Assembly: GCA_934131175.1 (NCBI GenBank)
Contig: CAKOZD010000003.1
Coordinates: forward strand, 62,001 to 126,000
Source: an uncultured Bacilli bacterium
GTDB taxonomy: Bacteria; Bacillota_I; Bacilli_A; RF39; UBA660
Direction of reading: 5' to 3'
Length of the DNA: 64,000 bases
Below, in pieces: positions 42,553 to 51,990 of this stretch. Within the stretch, counting starts at the first letter, position 1. Each line of letters begins with the position of its first letter. The notes below the pieces were generated by a model, which saw only the letters and a program-made list of their open reading frames with translations, did not search any database and was not told where the DNA came from. The position numbers and the translations under genes are program-made.

Positions 42553-44163
42553 TTAACTTAAATTTATAATTTCACCATTTACAACATCAATTAATTCATA
42601 ATTAGGTCTACGTGAAAGACCAGGCATAGTCATAATATCTCCAAGAAGTATTGTAATAAATTCTGCTCCTCCATATATTTTTACATGTTTAACCATAACT
42701 TCAAAATCTTTTGGAACTCCAACCTTATTTTTATCATCTGAAAAAGAATATTGAGTCTTAGCAATACAAATTGGAAGATTTGTTAAATTATTCTTTTTCA
42801 TAACTTCTATTTCACTAATAGCCTCTTCCGTAAAATTAACTTTACTAGCTCCATAAACTTCTTTACAAATAACATTTACTTTTTCTTCAATAGAAGAATT
42901 AATATCATATAAATATTCAAAATTCTCACACTTCAAGTCACTAACTTTATTAGCTAAATCAATTGCTCCTTCTCCGCCATCTACATAAGCTGTGGAAATA
43001 CTAAAGATATAATTATTATCACTACAATGTTTTTTTAATAATTCTATTTCTAAAGGCGTATCAGTATCAAATTTATTTAAACATACAACTACATTCACTC
43101 CATATTTTTTTAAATTACTATAATGTTTGTCTAAATTAGCAAATCCTCTAATTAAAGCATCATCATTCTTTTCAAATATCTTATCCTTACTTACTCCACC
43201 ATGATACTTTAAAGCCTTAATTGTTGCAACTAAAACAACTACATCGGGTTTTAAATCATCTACTCTACACTTTATATCTAAAAACTTTTCTGCTCCAAGA
43301 TCTGCTCCAAAACCAGCTTCTGTAATAACATAATCCGCATAACTAAGAGCAGTATTTGTAGCAACAACACTATTACAACCATGAGCAATATTAGCAAATG
43401 GACCACCATGAATTATAGTTGGTGTATTTTCTAGTGTTTGAACTAAATTAGGTTTAAATGCATCTTTTAATAAAGCAACTAATGCACCAGCAATTTTCAA
43501 ATCTTTAACATAAACATATTCATCATTATCATTAATACCAATAATAATATTTTCTAAACGTCTTCTTAAATCATCTAAATCTTTTGCTAAACAGAATAAT
43601 GCCATAACTTCACTAGCAGAAGTAATATTAAAAGAATCCTTCCTTGTACCTAAATCAATACTTCTTAATGCTCTATCATTTACATCTAAACATCTATTAA
43701 ATAATACTTCTTTTATTTTCAACTCATTACCAAAATAAATATGATTATCAATAGCAGAACAAATTAAATTATTAGCAGAAGTAATAGCATGAAAATCACC
43801 AGTAAAATGCAAATTAATATCTTCCATAGGAACAACTTGACTATATCCTCCACCAGTTGCTCCGCCTTTCATGCCAAAAACAGGCCCCATAGATGGTTCT
43901 CTTAATGTAATAATAGTCTTCTTACCAATTCTATGTAATGCATCACCAAGACCAATACTTACAGTAGTTTTCCCTTCACCTAATGGTGTAGGACTAATAG
44001 CTGTAACAAGTATAAGTCTACCCTTAGAATTATTATTTATAGGATTTATTTTACATTTATATTTTCCATATAATTCAATTTCATTAGAATTAATACCAAT
44101 ACTTTCTGAAACATCAACAATATCTAACTTTTTACAATTTCTACTAATTTCTATATCAGTCAT
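42553..44163 (-). CDS. fhs: Formate-tetrahydrofolate ligase
   Basis: The 536-residue enzyme makes 10-formyl-tetrahydrofolate from formate, ATP and tetrahydrofolate. The P-loop is TPLGEGKTT (residues 59-67). MKGGATGGGYSQVVPMEDINLHFTGDFHAI and HGGPFANIAHGCNSV are strongly conserved family segments. Length is close to the family norm (about 555). The organism also carries pflB, which produces formate, so this enzyme can feed formate into one-carbon metabolism. GAGGTGATACT precedes the ATG. Single-gene unit. Confidence 0.97.
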   Translation of the reverse strand: MTDIEISRNCKKLDIVDVSESIGINSNEIELYGKYKCKINPINNNSKGRLILVTAISPTPLGEGKTTVSIGLGDALHRIGKKTIITLREPSMGPVFGMKGGATGGGYSQVVPMEDINLHFTGDFHAITSANNLICSAIDNHIYFGNELKIKEVLFNRCLDVNDRALRSIDLGTRKDSFNITSASEVMALFCLAKDLDDLRRRLENIIIGINDNDEYVYVKDLKIAGALVALLKDAFKPNLVQTLENTPTIIHGGPFANIAHGCNSVVATNTALSYADYVITEAGFGADLGAEKFLDIKCRVDDLKPDVVVLVATIKALKYHGGVSKDKIFEKNDDALIRGFANLDKHYSNLKKYGVNVVVCLNKFDTDTPLEIELLKKHCSDNNYIFSISTAYVDGGEGAIDLANKVSDLKCENFEYLYDINSSIEEKVNVICKEVYGASKVNFTEEAISEIEVMKKNNLTNLPICIAKTQYSFSDDKNKVGVPKDFEVMVKHVKIYGGAEFITILLGDIMTMPGLSRRPNYELIDVVNGEIINLS

Positions 44164-44360
44164 AGTATCACCTCAAAAAATATTATATCATATATAAACT
44201 TCTTAATTGATATTAAAAACACTGTCAAAAATTAAAAAACTATTAGGAAAAAAGTAATAATTCAAAATTAAACATAGTAACAAATTACTAAAAGTACAAT
44301 TTGTTTTAAAAAAAAGTTCATGTTATTATCTAGCCATTAAGAAAAAAAGGAGGGATTATT

Positions 44361-45785
44361 ATTAAAAATAAAATATTTTTCTTAATAGCAATTTTTGGTA
44401 TTTTCCTATTTAATCTTACAAATGTAAATGCTCAAACAAACTTTTTTGAAGCAGAAATGATAAAAGATATATATATGGTCAAATATCAGCCATCTACTAA
44501 AACAAAATTTTATCAAAGAGCAAGATTTTTTAGAAGAGTTGGTGACAATCAAACAGCATTTTGTTTAGAACCATTTAATACTTTCAAAAATGGAGATTAT
44601 ATAGAAACAATTAATCCAAGAAATCTATCTTCACAACAAATAGAAAGAATAAAAAAGTTAGTTGCATATGGCTACTCTTATGGAAGTAATCACTGGGGAG
44701 GAAAATGGTATGCAATAACTCAATTAATGATATGGCAAACAGCAGACCCATCAGGAGATTATTACTTTACGGATACTTTAAATGGTAACAGAATAAATCC
44801 ATATCAAGATGAAATAAATGAAGTAAATTCATTAATTGAAAAAAGTTACATATTACCATCTATAAATAATAAAGATTACTATTTTATAGAGGGAGACAAA
44901 ATAGAAATAAATGATACAAACAATGTATTAAGTAATTTTAAAACTAATGATGAAAATGTATCCATTAATGGAAATATACTAACAATAAATAACTTACAAA
45001 AAGGAGATTATAAATACACTTTACATAATGAAACAAAGAAACATAATCTACCAATAATATTTTACCAAGCTGAAAATAGTCAAAACTTAGTAACAATGGG
45101 AGACATTGAAGAGACTAATATTTCATTTAGAGTTCATATAGTAAATACAAGAATAGATATTACTAAAATAGATAGTGATACCAATTCAATTATTACATCA
45201 GGAAGTGCTATTCTAGATGGAGCTAAATACAAGCTAACTGATGAAAATGGAAAAGAAATAAAAATATTAGAAATAAAAAATAATGTTGCAAAAATAGAAA
45301 ATATTCCATTTGGAAAATATTATCTAAAAGAAATAGAAGCTGGAAAAGGATACAATCTTGATGAAAAAACATATGAAATAACTATTAGTAAAGAAAATCC
45401 AACTATAGAACTAATATTAAAAAACAATGTTATAAAAAAGAAAATAAAGATAGAAAAGCTTTATGGAGATAATATATTGTTCCAAAGTGAAAAAAATATT
45501 GATTTTGAAATATATGATGAAGAAAATAATTTAATAAGAACAATTTCTACTAATGATGAAGGTATTTGTGAAATAGAACTTCCATATGGAAAATATACTA
45601 TTAAACAAAAAAATACTACTGAAGGTTATTCTAAAATTGAACCATTCACAATCATTGTAGATAACTCAGTTAATGAGGTAATAACATTAAAAGACTATAA
45701 AATACCAGTTCCAGATACACATACAAGTATCTTTAATAATATATATAAATTTATTTTAAAAACATTACTATTAATAATATGTTGA
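44361..45785 (+). CDS. Thioester-domain surface adhesin with SpaA-like repeats, AUU start
   Basis: The frame opens at ATT 44361, six bases after AAGGAGGG, and gives a clean signal peptide KNKIFFLIAIFGIFLFNLTNVNA; the first ATG in frame (44457) would remove it and has no RBS. No ATG, GTG or TTG lies between. Residues about 40-135 form a thioester domain: Cys68 in AFCLEP and Gln121 in AITQLMIW are the predicted bond partners, as in Gram-positive adhesins that attach covalently to host targets. Two SpaA/Cna-B-like domains follow. The C-terminus has VPDTHTS, a hydrophobic helix and a final Cys, an atypical sorting signal. The sortase gene overlaps by seven bases. Confidence 0.8.
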   Translation: MKNKIFFLIAIFGIFLFNLTNVNAQTNFFEAEMIKDIYMVKYQPSTKTKFYQRARFFRRVGDNQTAFCLEPFNTFKNGDYIETINPRNLSSQQIERIKKLVAYGYSYGSNHWGGKWYAITQLMIWQTADPSGDYYFTDTLNGNRINPYQDEINEVNSLIEKSYILPSINNKDYYFIEGDKIEINDTNNVLSNFKTNDENVSINGNILTINNLQKGDYKYTLHNETKKHNLPIIFYQAENSQNLVTMGDIEETNISFRVHIVNTRIDITKIDSDTNSIITSGSAILDGAKYKLTDENGKEIKILEIKNNVAKIENIPFGKYYLKEIEAGKGYNLDEKTYEITISKENPTIELILKNNVIKKKIKIEKLYGDNILFQSEKNIDFEIYDEENNLIRTISTNDEGICEIELPYGKYTIKQKNTTEGYSKIEPFTIIVDNSVNEVITLKDYKIPVPDTHTSIFNNIYKFILKTLLLIIC

Positions 45786-46330
45786 AAAAATTCATTTACT
45801 TTTGTTTATCTATTTTATTAATATTTACGTTTAGTATCAAGATCACCTCTTCTACTACTAATATTAAAAATTTACCAATAAACAATAATCATAAGGATTT
45901 ACTATATAATATAATTACAAACAAAAATAATACTGATATTCTTGGTACTATAACAATAAATAAGATTAATTTGAAAAATAATTTATATAATATAGATGAT
46001 AAAAGAAACAACATTGAAGAAAATGTGACAATTCTAAAAGAATCTGTTATGCCAGATAAAGATAATAGTATTATCTTTCTAGCAGCACATTCTGGAACTG
46101 GAAAAATTGCATACTTTGAACGACTAAATGAATTAAAAGTAAATGATCTAATCAAACTAAAATTAAAAGACAAAACATACTATTACAAAATAATAGAAAT
46201 ATTTGAAAAAGATAAAGATGGATTTATCGATATTTCTAAAACTAAAGAAAATCAACTAGTATTAACAACTTGCTCACCTTCTAAAAAAAATAAACAACTT
46301 ATTATTAATAGTATAGAAAAGAGTTCATAA
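45779..46330 (+). CDS. Sortase, probably dedicated to the adjacent adhesin
   Basis: The 183-residue protein has an N-terminal membrane helix (about 3-20) and a sortase domain. Catalytic His104 lies in LAAHSGTG and Cys165 in VLTTCSPSKK, the TLxTC motif. The third catalytic residue, an Arg usually 6-10 residues later in RLIV, is Gln173 here (NKQLIIN). The size and motif resemble class D/E-like small sortases. It overlaps the adhesin gene and no strong RBS is seen, so translation is probably coupled. It should join the adhesin to the cell wall. Confidence 0.88.
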   Translation: MLKKFIYFCLSILLIFTFSIKITSSTTNIKNLPINNNHKDLLYNIITNKNNTDILGTITINKINLKNNLYNIDDKRNNIEENVTILKESVMPDKDNSIIFLAAHSGTGKIAYFERLNELKVNDLIKLKLKDKTYYYKIIEIFEKDKDGFIDISKTKENQLVLTTCSPSKKNKQLIINSIEKSS

Positions 46331-46345
46331 ACATGAACTCTATTT
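46316..46345. terminator. Bidirectional terminator after the sortase
   Basis: AGAGTTCAT-AAAC-ATGAACTCT (46320-46341) forms a 9-bp stem with T-rich flanks on both strands. Confidence 0.75.
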
Positions 46346-47590
46346 TAATATTTCAATAGCTTTTTGTAACTGATTATCAGTATTATAAGTTGGATTAGAA
46401 TAATATTCTGAATTCATAAGTAACTCTTCATCTGGTTTAATACCTTTTTCATTTATACTTTTACCTTTAGAAGTCAACCATTCTTGAACAGTATATTTAA
46501 TACTTGTACCTGTACTTAATTGACGTGATTGCTGTACTGTACCTTTTCCATAAGTCGTAGTTCCAACAACTTTAATATTTTTATAATTTTCCATAAAACA
46601 ACTTGTAATAATTTCTGAAGCAGATGCACTACCATCATTTACTAATATAACAATAGGATAAGACCTAGTCTCATTAGAAGATGAGTATATTTTCTTCTTA
46701 GTATTTTTATCCTTTAATTGATATAAAACAGTTTTTTTATTAAAAAACATACTTAAAATTTCTCTCGTTTGACTCAAATGTCCTCCTGGATTATCTCTCA
46801 AATCAATAATTAAAGAATCAATATTTTTATTTTCCAACCTTTTTAAATTTTTATTAAATTGTTTATAAGTATTAGAAGAAATTACATCTACATCTAAATA
46901 ACCTATTCTTTTACTTTCTACGTCAAAATAATTACTTTTTACTGTTTCAATTTCAATATTTGTTCTTTTAATCGAAAAAGTTAGATACTTATTATTTCTT
47001 AGGACTTTTATTTTAACAGTGGTTCCAACTTTTCCTCTTATTAATTTTCTTAAATCATCTCCATAGACACCTTTTACATCTTTCCCAGAAACCTCTACTA
47101 TTAAATCATCAACTTTTAAACTCTTCTTAGATGGTCCTTTATCATCTACCGCAATAATCTTGTTATATTCACCATCAAACATTATAGTAATACCAATTCC
47201 AACAAAAGAACCTTCAACACTCTCATTAAAACTATCAGTTGTACTACTATCCATATAATTAGAATACTTATCATCCAAAGAACCAATCATTCCAGAAACA
47301 GCAGCATTTACTAAAGTATCATCATCAATTTCCTTATAATAATTATCTTTAATAGAATTATAAGTAGAAATAATCTCAGATAACTTAGAATTATTTTTAA
47401 CACTACCCAATGGACTTCTAGTATAAGTTAAAATGTATCCAACAATTATTCCAAAAACAATAGAAATAAAGATTATTATAACTACTTCAAAAATCGAAAA
47501 TTTAGAATCATTTTCTAAATCAAACTCTAAATTATTAAAGAAATTATCTTTTTTTGCTTTTTTATCACTTTTCTTCTTAGATTTTCTCAT
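46340..47590 (-). CDS. S41 family carboxy-terminal processing peptidase
   Basis: The 416-residue protease has a membrane helix (about 34-55), an N-terminal helical cap, a PDZ domain (about 125-205: VGIGITIMFDGEYNKIIAVDDKGPS) and the S41 core. Catalytic Ser323 lies in NDGSASASEI and Lys349 in TYGKGTVQ. CtpA/CtpB relatives process secreted or membrane proteins outside the membrane. A basic cytoplasmic tail precedes the helix. GAGGTGCTAGT precedes the ATG. Confidence 0.94.
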   Translation of the reverse strand: MRKSKKKSDKKAKKDNFFNNLEFDLENDSKFSIFEVVIIIFISIVFGIIVGYILTYTRSPLGSVKNNSKLSEIISTYNSIKDNYYKEIDDDTLVNAAVSGMIGSLDDKYSNYMDSSTTDSFNESVEGSFVGIGITIMFDGEYNKIIAVDDKGPSKKSLKVDDLIVEVSGKDVKGVYGDDLRKLIRGKVGTTVKIKVLRNNKYLTFSIKRTNIEIETVKSNYFDVESKRIGYLDVDVISSNTYKQFNKNLKRLENKNIDSLIIDLRDNPGGHLSQTREILSMFFNKKTVLYQLKDKNTKKKIYSSSNETRSYPIVILVNDGSASASEIITSCFMENYKNIKVVGTTTYGKGTVQQSRQLSTGTSIKYTVQEWLTSKGKSINEKGIKPDEELLMNSEYYSNPTYNTDNQLQKAIEILK

Positions 47591-47664
47591 ACTAGCACCT
47601 CATACTCTATAATTAATAATATCATAATTATTACTATAATATAACAAATGATTAACCTAAAAAG

Positions 47665-47692
47665 AAAAAAAGACAGTAATTTGTCTTTTATT
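47665..47692 (-). terminator. Intrinsic terminator
   Basis: On the minus strand AAAGACA-AATTAC-TGTCTTT is followed by a T-run, at the end of the thioredoxin-like gene. Confidence 0.7.
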
Positions 47693-48359
47693 TTAAATAA
47701 TCAGTAATTTTATCTTTACCTTCAATATAATCATCAATCTTATTATTATTGAATTTAATTAAAGTTGGTCCTGATATTTTCATCTGGCTTGCATCTTTCG
47801 CATCATGGTTAGACTCATCACTAGTAAAACTACTATTTAATGCATCACTCATATCAACAGTATAAACATTTAAATGAGAATCTTTATTATTATATGTACT
47901 AAGTGCACTACTCATCTCACTTGATAAATCACTATTATCCTTATCATAATATAATACTAAGTATTCTCCATCTCCCATTGAAAAACTTCTTCCTAATAGA
48001 ATTTCATCATATGAGATACTTGTAGTTTCAGTAGTCTTCTTATTTGATGAACTACTGTTAGTACTAGAAGAATCATCTTTACTTATAAATACTGTTAAGA
48101 AATAAAATGCACAGAACACACAAATAATTACACAAACAATAATTACCTTACTCCAAATATCAGAATCAGTTGCGGAAACATTGTTAATTTTCTTTCTCTC
48201 CTGCTTTAATTTTTTCTCTAGTTCTTTATTTTTCTTAGTATCAATAACTTCTGTTTTTACAGAAGAATCTACTTTCTTATTATTTTTTTTCTTTTCAGTA
48301 GCAGCCTGAGACTCCTTTTTATTCTTTACTTCTTCTTTGCTTTCTTTTTTCTTTGCCAT
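47688..48359 (-). CDS. Membrane-anchored thioredoxin-fold-like protein lacking CxxC
   Basis: The 223-residue protein has a very Lys/Glu-rich cytoplasmic start (about 1-60), one membrane helix (about 68-92), a Ser/Thr linker and an outside domain. That domain ends with MKISGPTLIKFNNNKIDDYIEG, the cis-proline and C-terminal strand pattern of thioredoxins, but the active-site CxxC is absent (GDGEYLVLYYDKDN occupies its place). It is therefore unlikely to be a disulfide oxidoreductase. GGTGATAAT fixes ATG 48359. The lipoprotein gene lies 45 bases upstream. Confidence 0.75.
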   Translation of the reverse strand: MAKKKESKEEVKNKKESQAATEKKKNNKKVDSSVKTEVIDTKKNKELEKKLKQERKKINNVSATDSDIWSKVIIVCVIICVFCAFYFLTVFISKDDSSSTNSSSSNKKTTETTSISYDEILLGRSFSMGDGEYLVLYYDKDNSDLSSEMSSALSTYNNKDSHLNVYTVDMSDALNSSFTSDESNHDAKDASQMKISGPTLIKFNNNKIDDYIEGKDKITDYLK

Positions 48360-48404
48360 ATTATCACCAAAATAATTATAGCACAAAGATTTGTTTAAAG
48401 TCTA

Positions 48405-49601
48405 TTATTTAAGAGAGTTAACATTTCCAATAGATTGAGCAACTTCAATCATCTCATCTTTACTCATAACATCACTAACTAAATAATAATCAGTACTTCC
48501 ACTAGACCAAGATAATGAATTATTAGTCATAACTCCTAATGTATCCATCAATTGAAATGGTTCTCCGGATGATGGAATAATAGTAAATTCATTAAATACA
48601 TCCATAGTCTCTTCTACTAATAAGAATGATTTTTCTCCTTCATAAGTCATAATAACTCTTTCTCCATTATCTTTTTTAACGCGTTCTTCATCAACTAATT
48701 TAGTTCCACTAGGTAAAAATAACGGGTAAACTATATCATCTAAACGACTAGTTGACTTTGTATTATTAGTTTCATTGTTACTAGAAGTCGCAGTATTATT
48801 GTTATTACTGTTATTGGTATTTTTATTTGTTACACCATTCTTATCATCATTTACAGTATTCTTATTTTTATCAGTCTCATTTGTATTATTAGATGTTTTA
48901 CTATCAGTATTTTTATCATTATTCTTTTTACTATCTGTAGTAGTATTATTTTCACTATTATTATCAGACTCGCCTGTAGTACTTTCTGAATCTATAATAC
49001 TATCAACATCAAAATAATCTTTCGAAAATTTAGAATTCAATTTAATTTTATCAAACTTCATAGTCATTACTTCAATACCATCTTTATCATAAACAATAAC
49101 TTTACTTAGATTAAATTCTTCATCAAACTCTAACTTTTGCTTTATTAAACGACTATTATTAGAATAATTTACTTTTGTCATAAGAAAATATTTGTTATCT
49201 TTCTTACTAATCTCACTATCCTTATCATTCTTTATATCCGAAGAAATAGCATCTAATAAATATATTTGTGAATTATTATAAGGCCAATCACTCTGAAACT
49301 TAAAACTTTTATTTAATGAAGGAGTAAGTACATATACACCATCATCATTTTTTAAAATAATTTGTACATGATTATTAGCTTTATTCTTTAAAGTAACTTT
49401 ATAATAGTCATCTTTTTTATAACCAACCTCTACTGAATAATTATAAACATCATCATTATTATTAATCGATAATGTACCATTTAACTTATAACTATTAGCT
49501 CCATCAACTCTATTTACAAAATTTTTCTTTATATTTTTAGTACTAGAACAACCAGTAATTAATAAACAACAAATAAATAAAACAATAAATATTCTTTTCA
49601 T
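48405..49601 (-). CDS. LolA-like lipoprotein with C-terminal DUF4367-like domain
   Basis: The 398-residue product has a lipoprotein signal (LITGC, Cys18). Residues about 28-205 form a LolA/GerS-like half-barrel: DGANSYKLNGTLSI, YSVEVGYKKDDYYKVTLKN, GVYVLTPSLNKSFKF. A long Asn/Thr/Ser/Asp/Lys linker (about 208-285) follows. The last about 110 residues resemble the DUF4367 domain (LSWSSGSTDYYLVSDVMSKDEMIEVAQSI), found in lipoproteins and sigma-factor partners. GGAGTG fixes ATG 49601. Such proteins are proposed to sense or carry lipids at the envelope. Confidence 0.8.
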   Translation of the reverse strand: MKRIFIVLFICCLLITGCSSTKNIKKNFVNRVDGANSYKLNGTLSINNNDDVYNYSVEVGYKKDDYYKVTLKNKANNHVQIILKNDDGVYVLTPSLNKSFKFQSDWPYNNSQIYLLDAISSDIKNDKDSEISKKDNKYFLMTKVNYSNNSRLIKQKLEFDEEFNLSKVIVYDKDGIEVMTMKFDKIKLNSKFSKDYFDVDSIIDSESTTGESDNNSENNTTTDSKKNNDKNTDSKTSNNTNETDKNKNTVNDDKNGVTNKNTNNSNNNNTATSSNNETNNTKSTSRLDDIVYPLFLPSGTKLVDEERVKKDNGERVIMTYEGEKSFLLVEETMDVFNEFTIIPSSGEPFQLMDTLGVMTNNSLSWSSGSTDYYLVSDVMSKDEMIEVAQSIGNVNSLK

Positions 49602-49674
49602 ATTACACTCCAATCTAGTATTATTTATGAAAAAAATTATAAATTATTACAAAAAAAGAGAACTTTTCAGTCCT

Positions 49675-51036
49675 CTATGATTTTTTTGAAATTACAACTT
49701 TAACTTTCTTAGTCTTAGAAGCATATGACAATTTCAAATCTGTTCCAGTAACATGAACTTCAACTTCATGAGTACCTTCACCATAATTCTTAAGATCAAC
49801 ATATGCCGTTATATCACTAGCCTTTAAGTTTTCAAGTGTTCCTGAACTACCAGTAACCACAACATTTACTTTTTGATCATCAATTGACGCTGCATTTGCA
49901 ACCAGACCATCGCCAATATTTCTAGTAGTTACCGAGATATCATTAAATTCTTTAGTAGTAGAATCATCAACAACAACTTTTACTGTCATCGTCTTAGAAC
50001 TTAACTCTGTAATACCTTTAGGCTTACTTAATGTTACATTAAATTCTTTATTCTTCTCTAAACCAGAAACATCGATTTCAACTTCAAATTGTTCAATCTT
50101 ATCAATAGCTTCTTGTTCACCATAAACTGTTATTGTTGACAAACTTGCATCCATTGACTTAATTGACTTACCAAATGCTAAGTTTCCTTTTGGAACAACT
50201 CTTACTGGTACTTCTTTACTTGGAGAAGTAATAGTAATATTTGCTGTTACTGTTTTTGGAACTATTTCAACATCATTAATTACTTCACCATCATTATTGT
50301 AAGCAACTAGTGGAATATCTTTTAATGTAATATCTCCAGCTTTAGGATTTGGAATATTATCAACATCAACAAGTGCCTTAACAGTAGCTACTTGATCAAG
50401 TTTATATTGAGCACCCTTAATAATAACTTCAGACCTATCAAGTTCAACATTACTAATATATAACTTACTATCAAGATTATCTTTATGAAGAATATCATAT
50501 GTTAATGTCTTATTCTCACTAACCTTCTCATAAATTGTAACTGTTACAGTAGAAGGGTCTAATTTATAATCTAGAGATTTTAATCTCTGCGTATATTTTA
50601 ATGTAACTTTATGATTACCAGGTTTTAATCCAGTTAAATCAACAGATACACCTTTAGAAGGAGATTGCTTTGCCAAGAAAATATGTCTTCTTTGACCAAT
50701 TAAAGTAATATCAACTTTTTCTGGTAAACCTTCAACTACATATAATTCTTCATTATACACAGCTGATACTGGTTGATCATATAAAATTTCAGCATATTGA
50801 TCAATCATAACACTTGATTCTCTATCTATTAAAATAAATGTACCAAAAGCTAAAATTAAACTAAATACTAATAAAGTAGATTTTTTATTTGAAAGCCTGT
50901 CAAACGTTTTTGCCCAAGATTTGAATATTTCCATCAACTTAAGTATTAACTTCGTGATTGGAGTTATTAACCATTTATCAAAGAATAATCCAATGAGACG
51001 AATTATTCTACCTATTCCTTTATTTTTCTTTTTCAT
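49675..51036 (-). CDS. cdaR: YbbR-domain protein CdaR, regulator of CdaA
   Basis: The 453-residue protein has a membrane helix (about 50-70) and four YbbR-type beta repeats: PVSAVYNEELYVVEGLPEKVDITLIG, NVELDRSEVIIKGAQ, PVRVVPKGNLAFGKSI and DISVTTRNIGDGLVANAAS. In Firmicutes CdaR is encoded next to CdaA, binds it and modulates c-di-AMP synthesis. AGGAAGAG fixes ATG 51036; an upstream ATG at 51051 lacks an RBS. It overlaps cdaA by 17 bases. The terminator AGAGGACT-AGTTCTCT with T-run follows at about 49653-49676. Confidence 0.92.
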   Translation of the reverse strand: MKKKNKGIGRIIRLIGLFFDKWLITPITKLILKLMEIFKSWAKTFDRLSNKKSTLLVFSLILAFGTFILIDRESSVMIDQYAEILYDQPVSAVYNEELYVVEGLPEKVDITLIGQRRHIFLAKQSPSKGVSVDLTGLKPGNHKVTLKYTQRLKSLDYKLDPSTVTVTIYEKVSENKTLTYDILHKDNLDSKLYISNVELDRSEVIIKGAQYKLDQVATVKALVDVDNIPNPKAGDITLKDIPLVAYNNDGEVINDVEIVPKTVTANITITSPSKEVPVRVVPKGNLAFGKSIKSMDASLSTITVYGEQEAIDKIEQFEVEIDVSGLEKNKEFNVTLSKPKGITELSSKTMTVKVVVDDSTTKEFNDISVTTRNIGDGLVANAASIDDQKVNVVVTGSSGTLENLKASDITAYVDLKNYGEGTHEVEVHVTGTDLKLSYASKTKKVKVVISKKS

Positions 51037-51862
51037 ATATCTCTTCCTCATCTACATTATCTTCGTCTTCTTCAGTATAATCCAAATCTTGTTTAGGCTT
51101 CAATTCATCTATTAATAACATTCTTACATCATCAAGTGTTAAATTGTATAACATCTCTCCTTTTAGTGCTATTGATACTCTACCAGTTTCTTCTGATACA
51201 ACTATACAAATAGCATCTGTCTCCTCAGATAAGCCAAGTGCTGCTCTGTGTCTAGTTCCAAGTCTACGATTAAGTTTTGGACTACTACTAGTTGGGAATA
51301 CTGCTCCAGCACACGTAATTCTATCTCCTTGAATGATTACACCACCATCATGTAATGGATTTCCTTCATAGAAAATAGCAATTAATAAATCACTTGATAA
51401 ATCAGCATACAATTTTTTTGCCTTATCAATGTAATTTCCTAAACTTATATCTCTTTCAAGAACTATCAATGCACCAATTCTTTCTTTTCTTAGATAATCA
51501 ATTGCACTAACAAGTTCATAAACTAAATGCTCTCTCTCATCAACAGTAAGAGTCTTGTGTCTTCCAAGCAACTGATTTCTACCTAACTGTTCAAGAATAG
51601 TTCTTATTTCAGGTTGGAATATAACAATAATTGCTATAGGTCCCCATTGAATTATATAATCAAGTAAGTATCCAACTGTAACTAAGCTGAATGCACTACT
51701 TATAACCTTTAAAAATAAAATTATCAAAAGTCCCTTAAAAATTAAGGACAACTTCACATTATTCTTAATATTCTTAAGAATACAATAAAATATTAACCAA
51801 ACAAATGATATATCAACTATTTTTCTAATCACCGTCAATACATCAGATAAAGTTATTACCAT
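51020..51862 (-). CDS. cdaA: Diadenylate cyclase CdaA
   Basis: The 280-residue enzyme joins two ATP into c-di-AMP, the essential second messenger for potassium and wall homeostasis in Firmicutes. Three membrane helices (about 15-80) precede a DisA_N domain. Motif I is HDGGVIIQ (residues 171-178, DGG instead of the usual DGA) and motif II is GTRHRAALG (202-210). The C-terminal tail is acidic. It overlaps cdaR. The usual third partner, glmM, does not follow cdaR here. GGAGATGAAGAA precedes the ATG. Confidence 0.95.
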   Translation of the reverse strand: MVITLSDVLTVIRKIVDISFVWLIFYCILKNIKNNVKLSLIFKGLLIILFLKVISSAFSLVTVGYLLDYIIQWGPIAIIVIFQPEIRTILEQLGRNQLLGRHKTLTVDEREHLVYELVSAIDYLRKERIGALIVLERDISLGNYIDKAKKLYADLSSDLLIAIFYEGNPLHDGGVIIQGDRITCAGAVFPTSSSPKLNRRLGTRHRAALGLSEETDAICIVVSEETGRVSIALKGEMLYNLTLDDVRMLLIDELKPKQDLDYTEEDEDNVDEEEIYEKEK

Positions 51863-51990
51863 TTCTTCATCTCCTTATAACGTCCAAGTACACATAAAAA
51901 ATATATTATTAAATAATATATTTCCTAACCCTATACCTGTAATAATATGATAACATTTTATAAACAAATTATCAACACAATGAAAAAGAT

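Noticed and set aside
44457..44459. ATG as the adhesin start
   Set aside because: No RBS, and it would remove a complete signal peptide that lies in frame upstream.
45783..45785. TGA read as Trp (Mycoplasma-type code)
   Set aside because: TGA ends the adhesin and the second FemABX gene at sensible positions, and TGG is used for Trp throughout.
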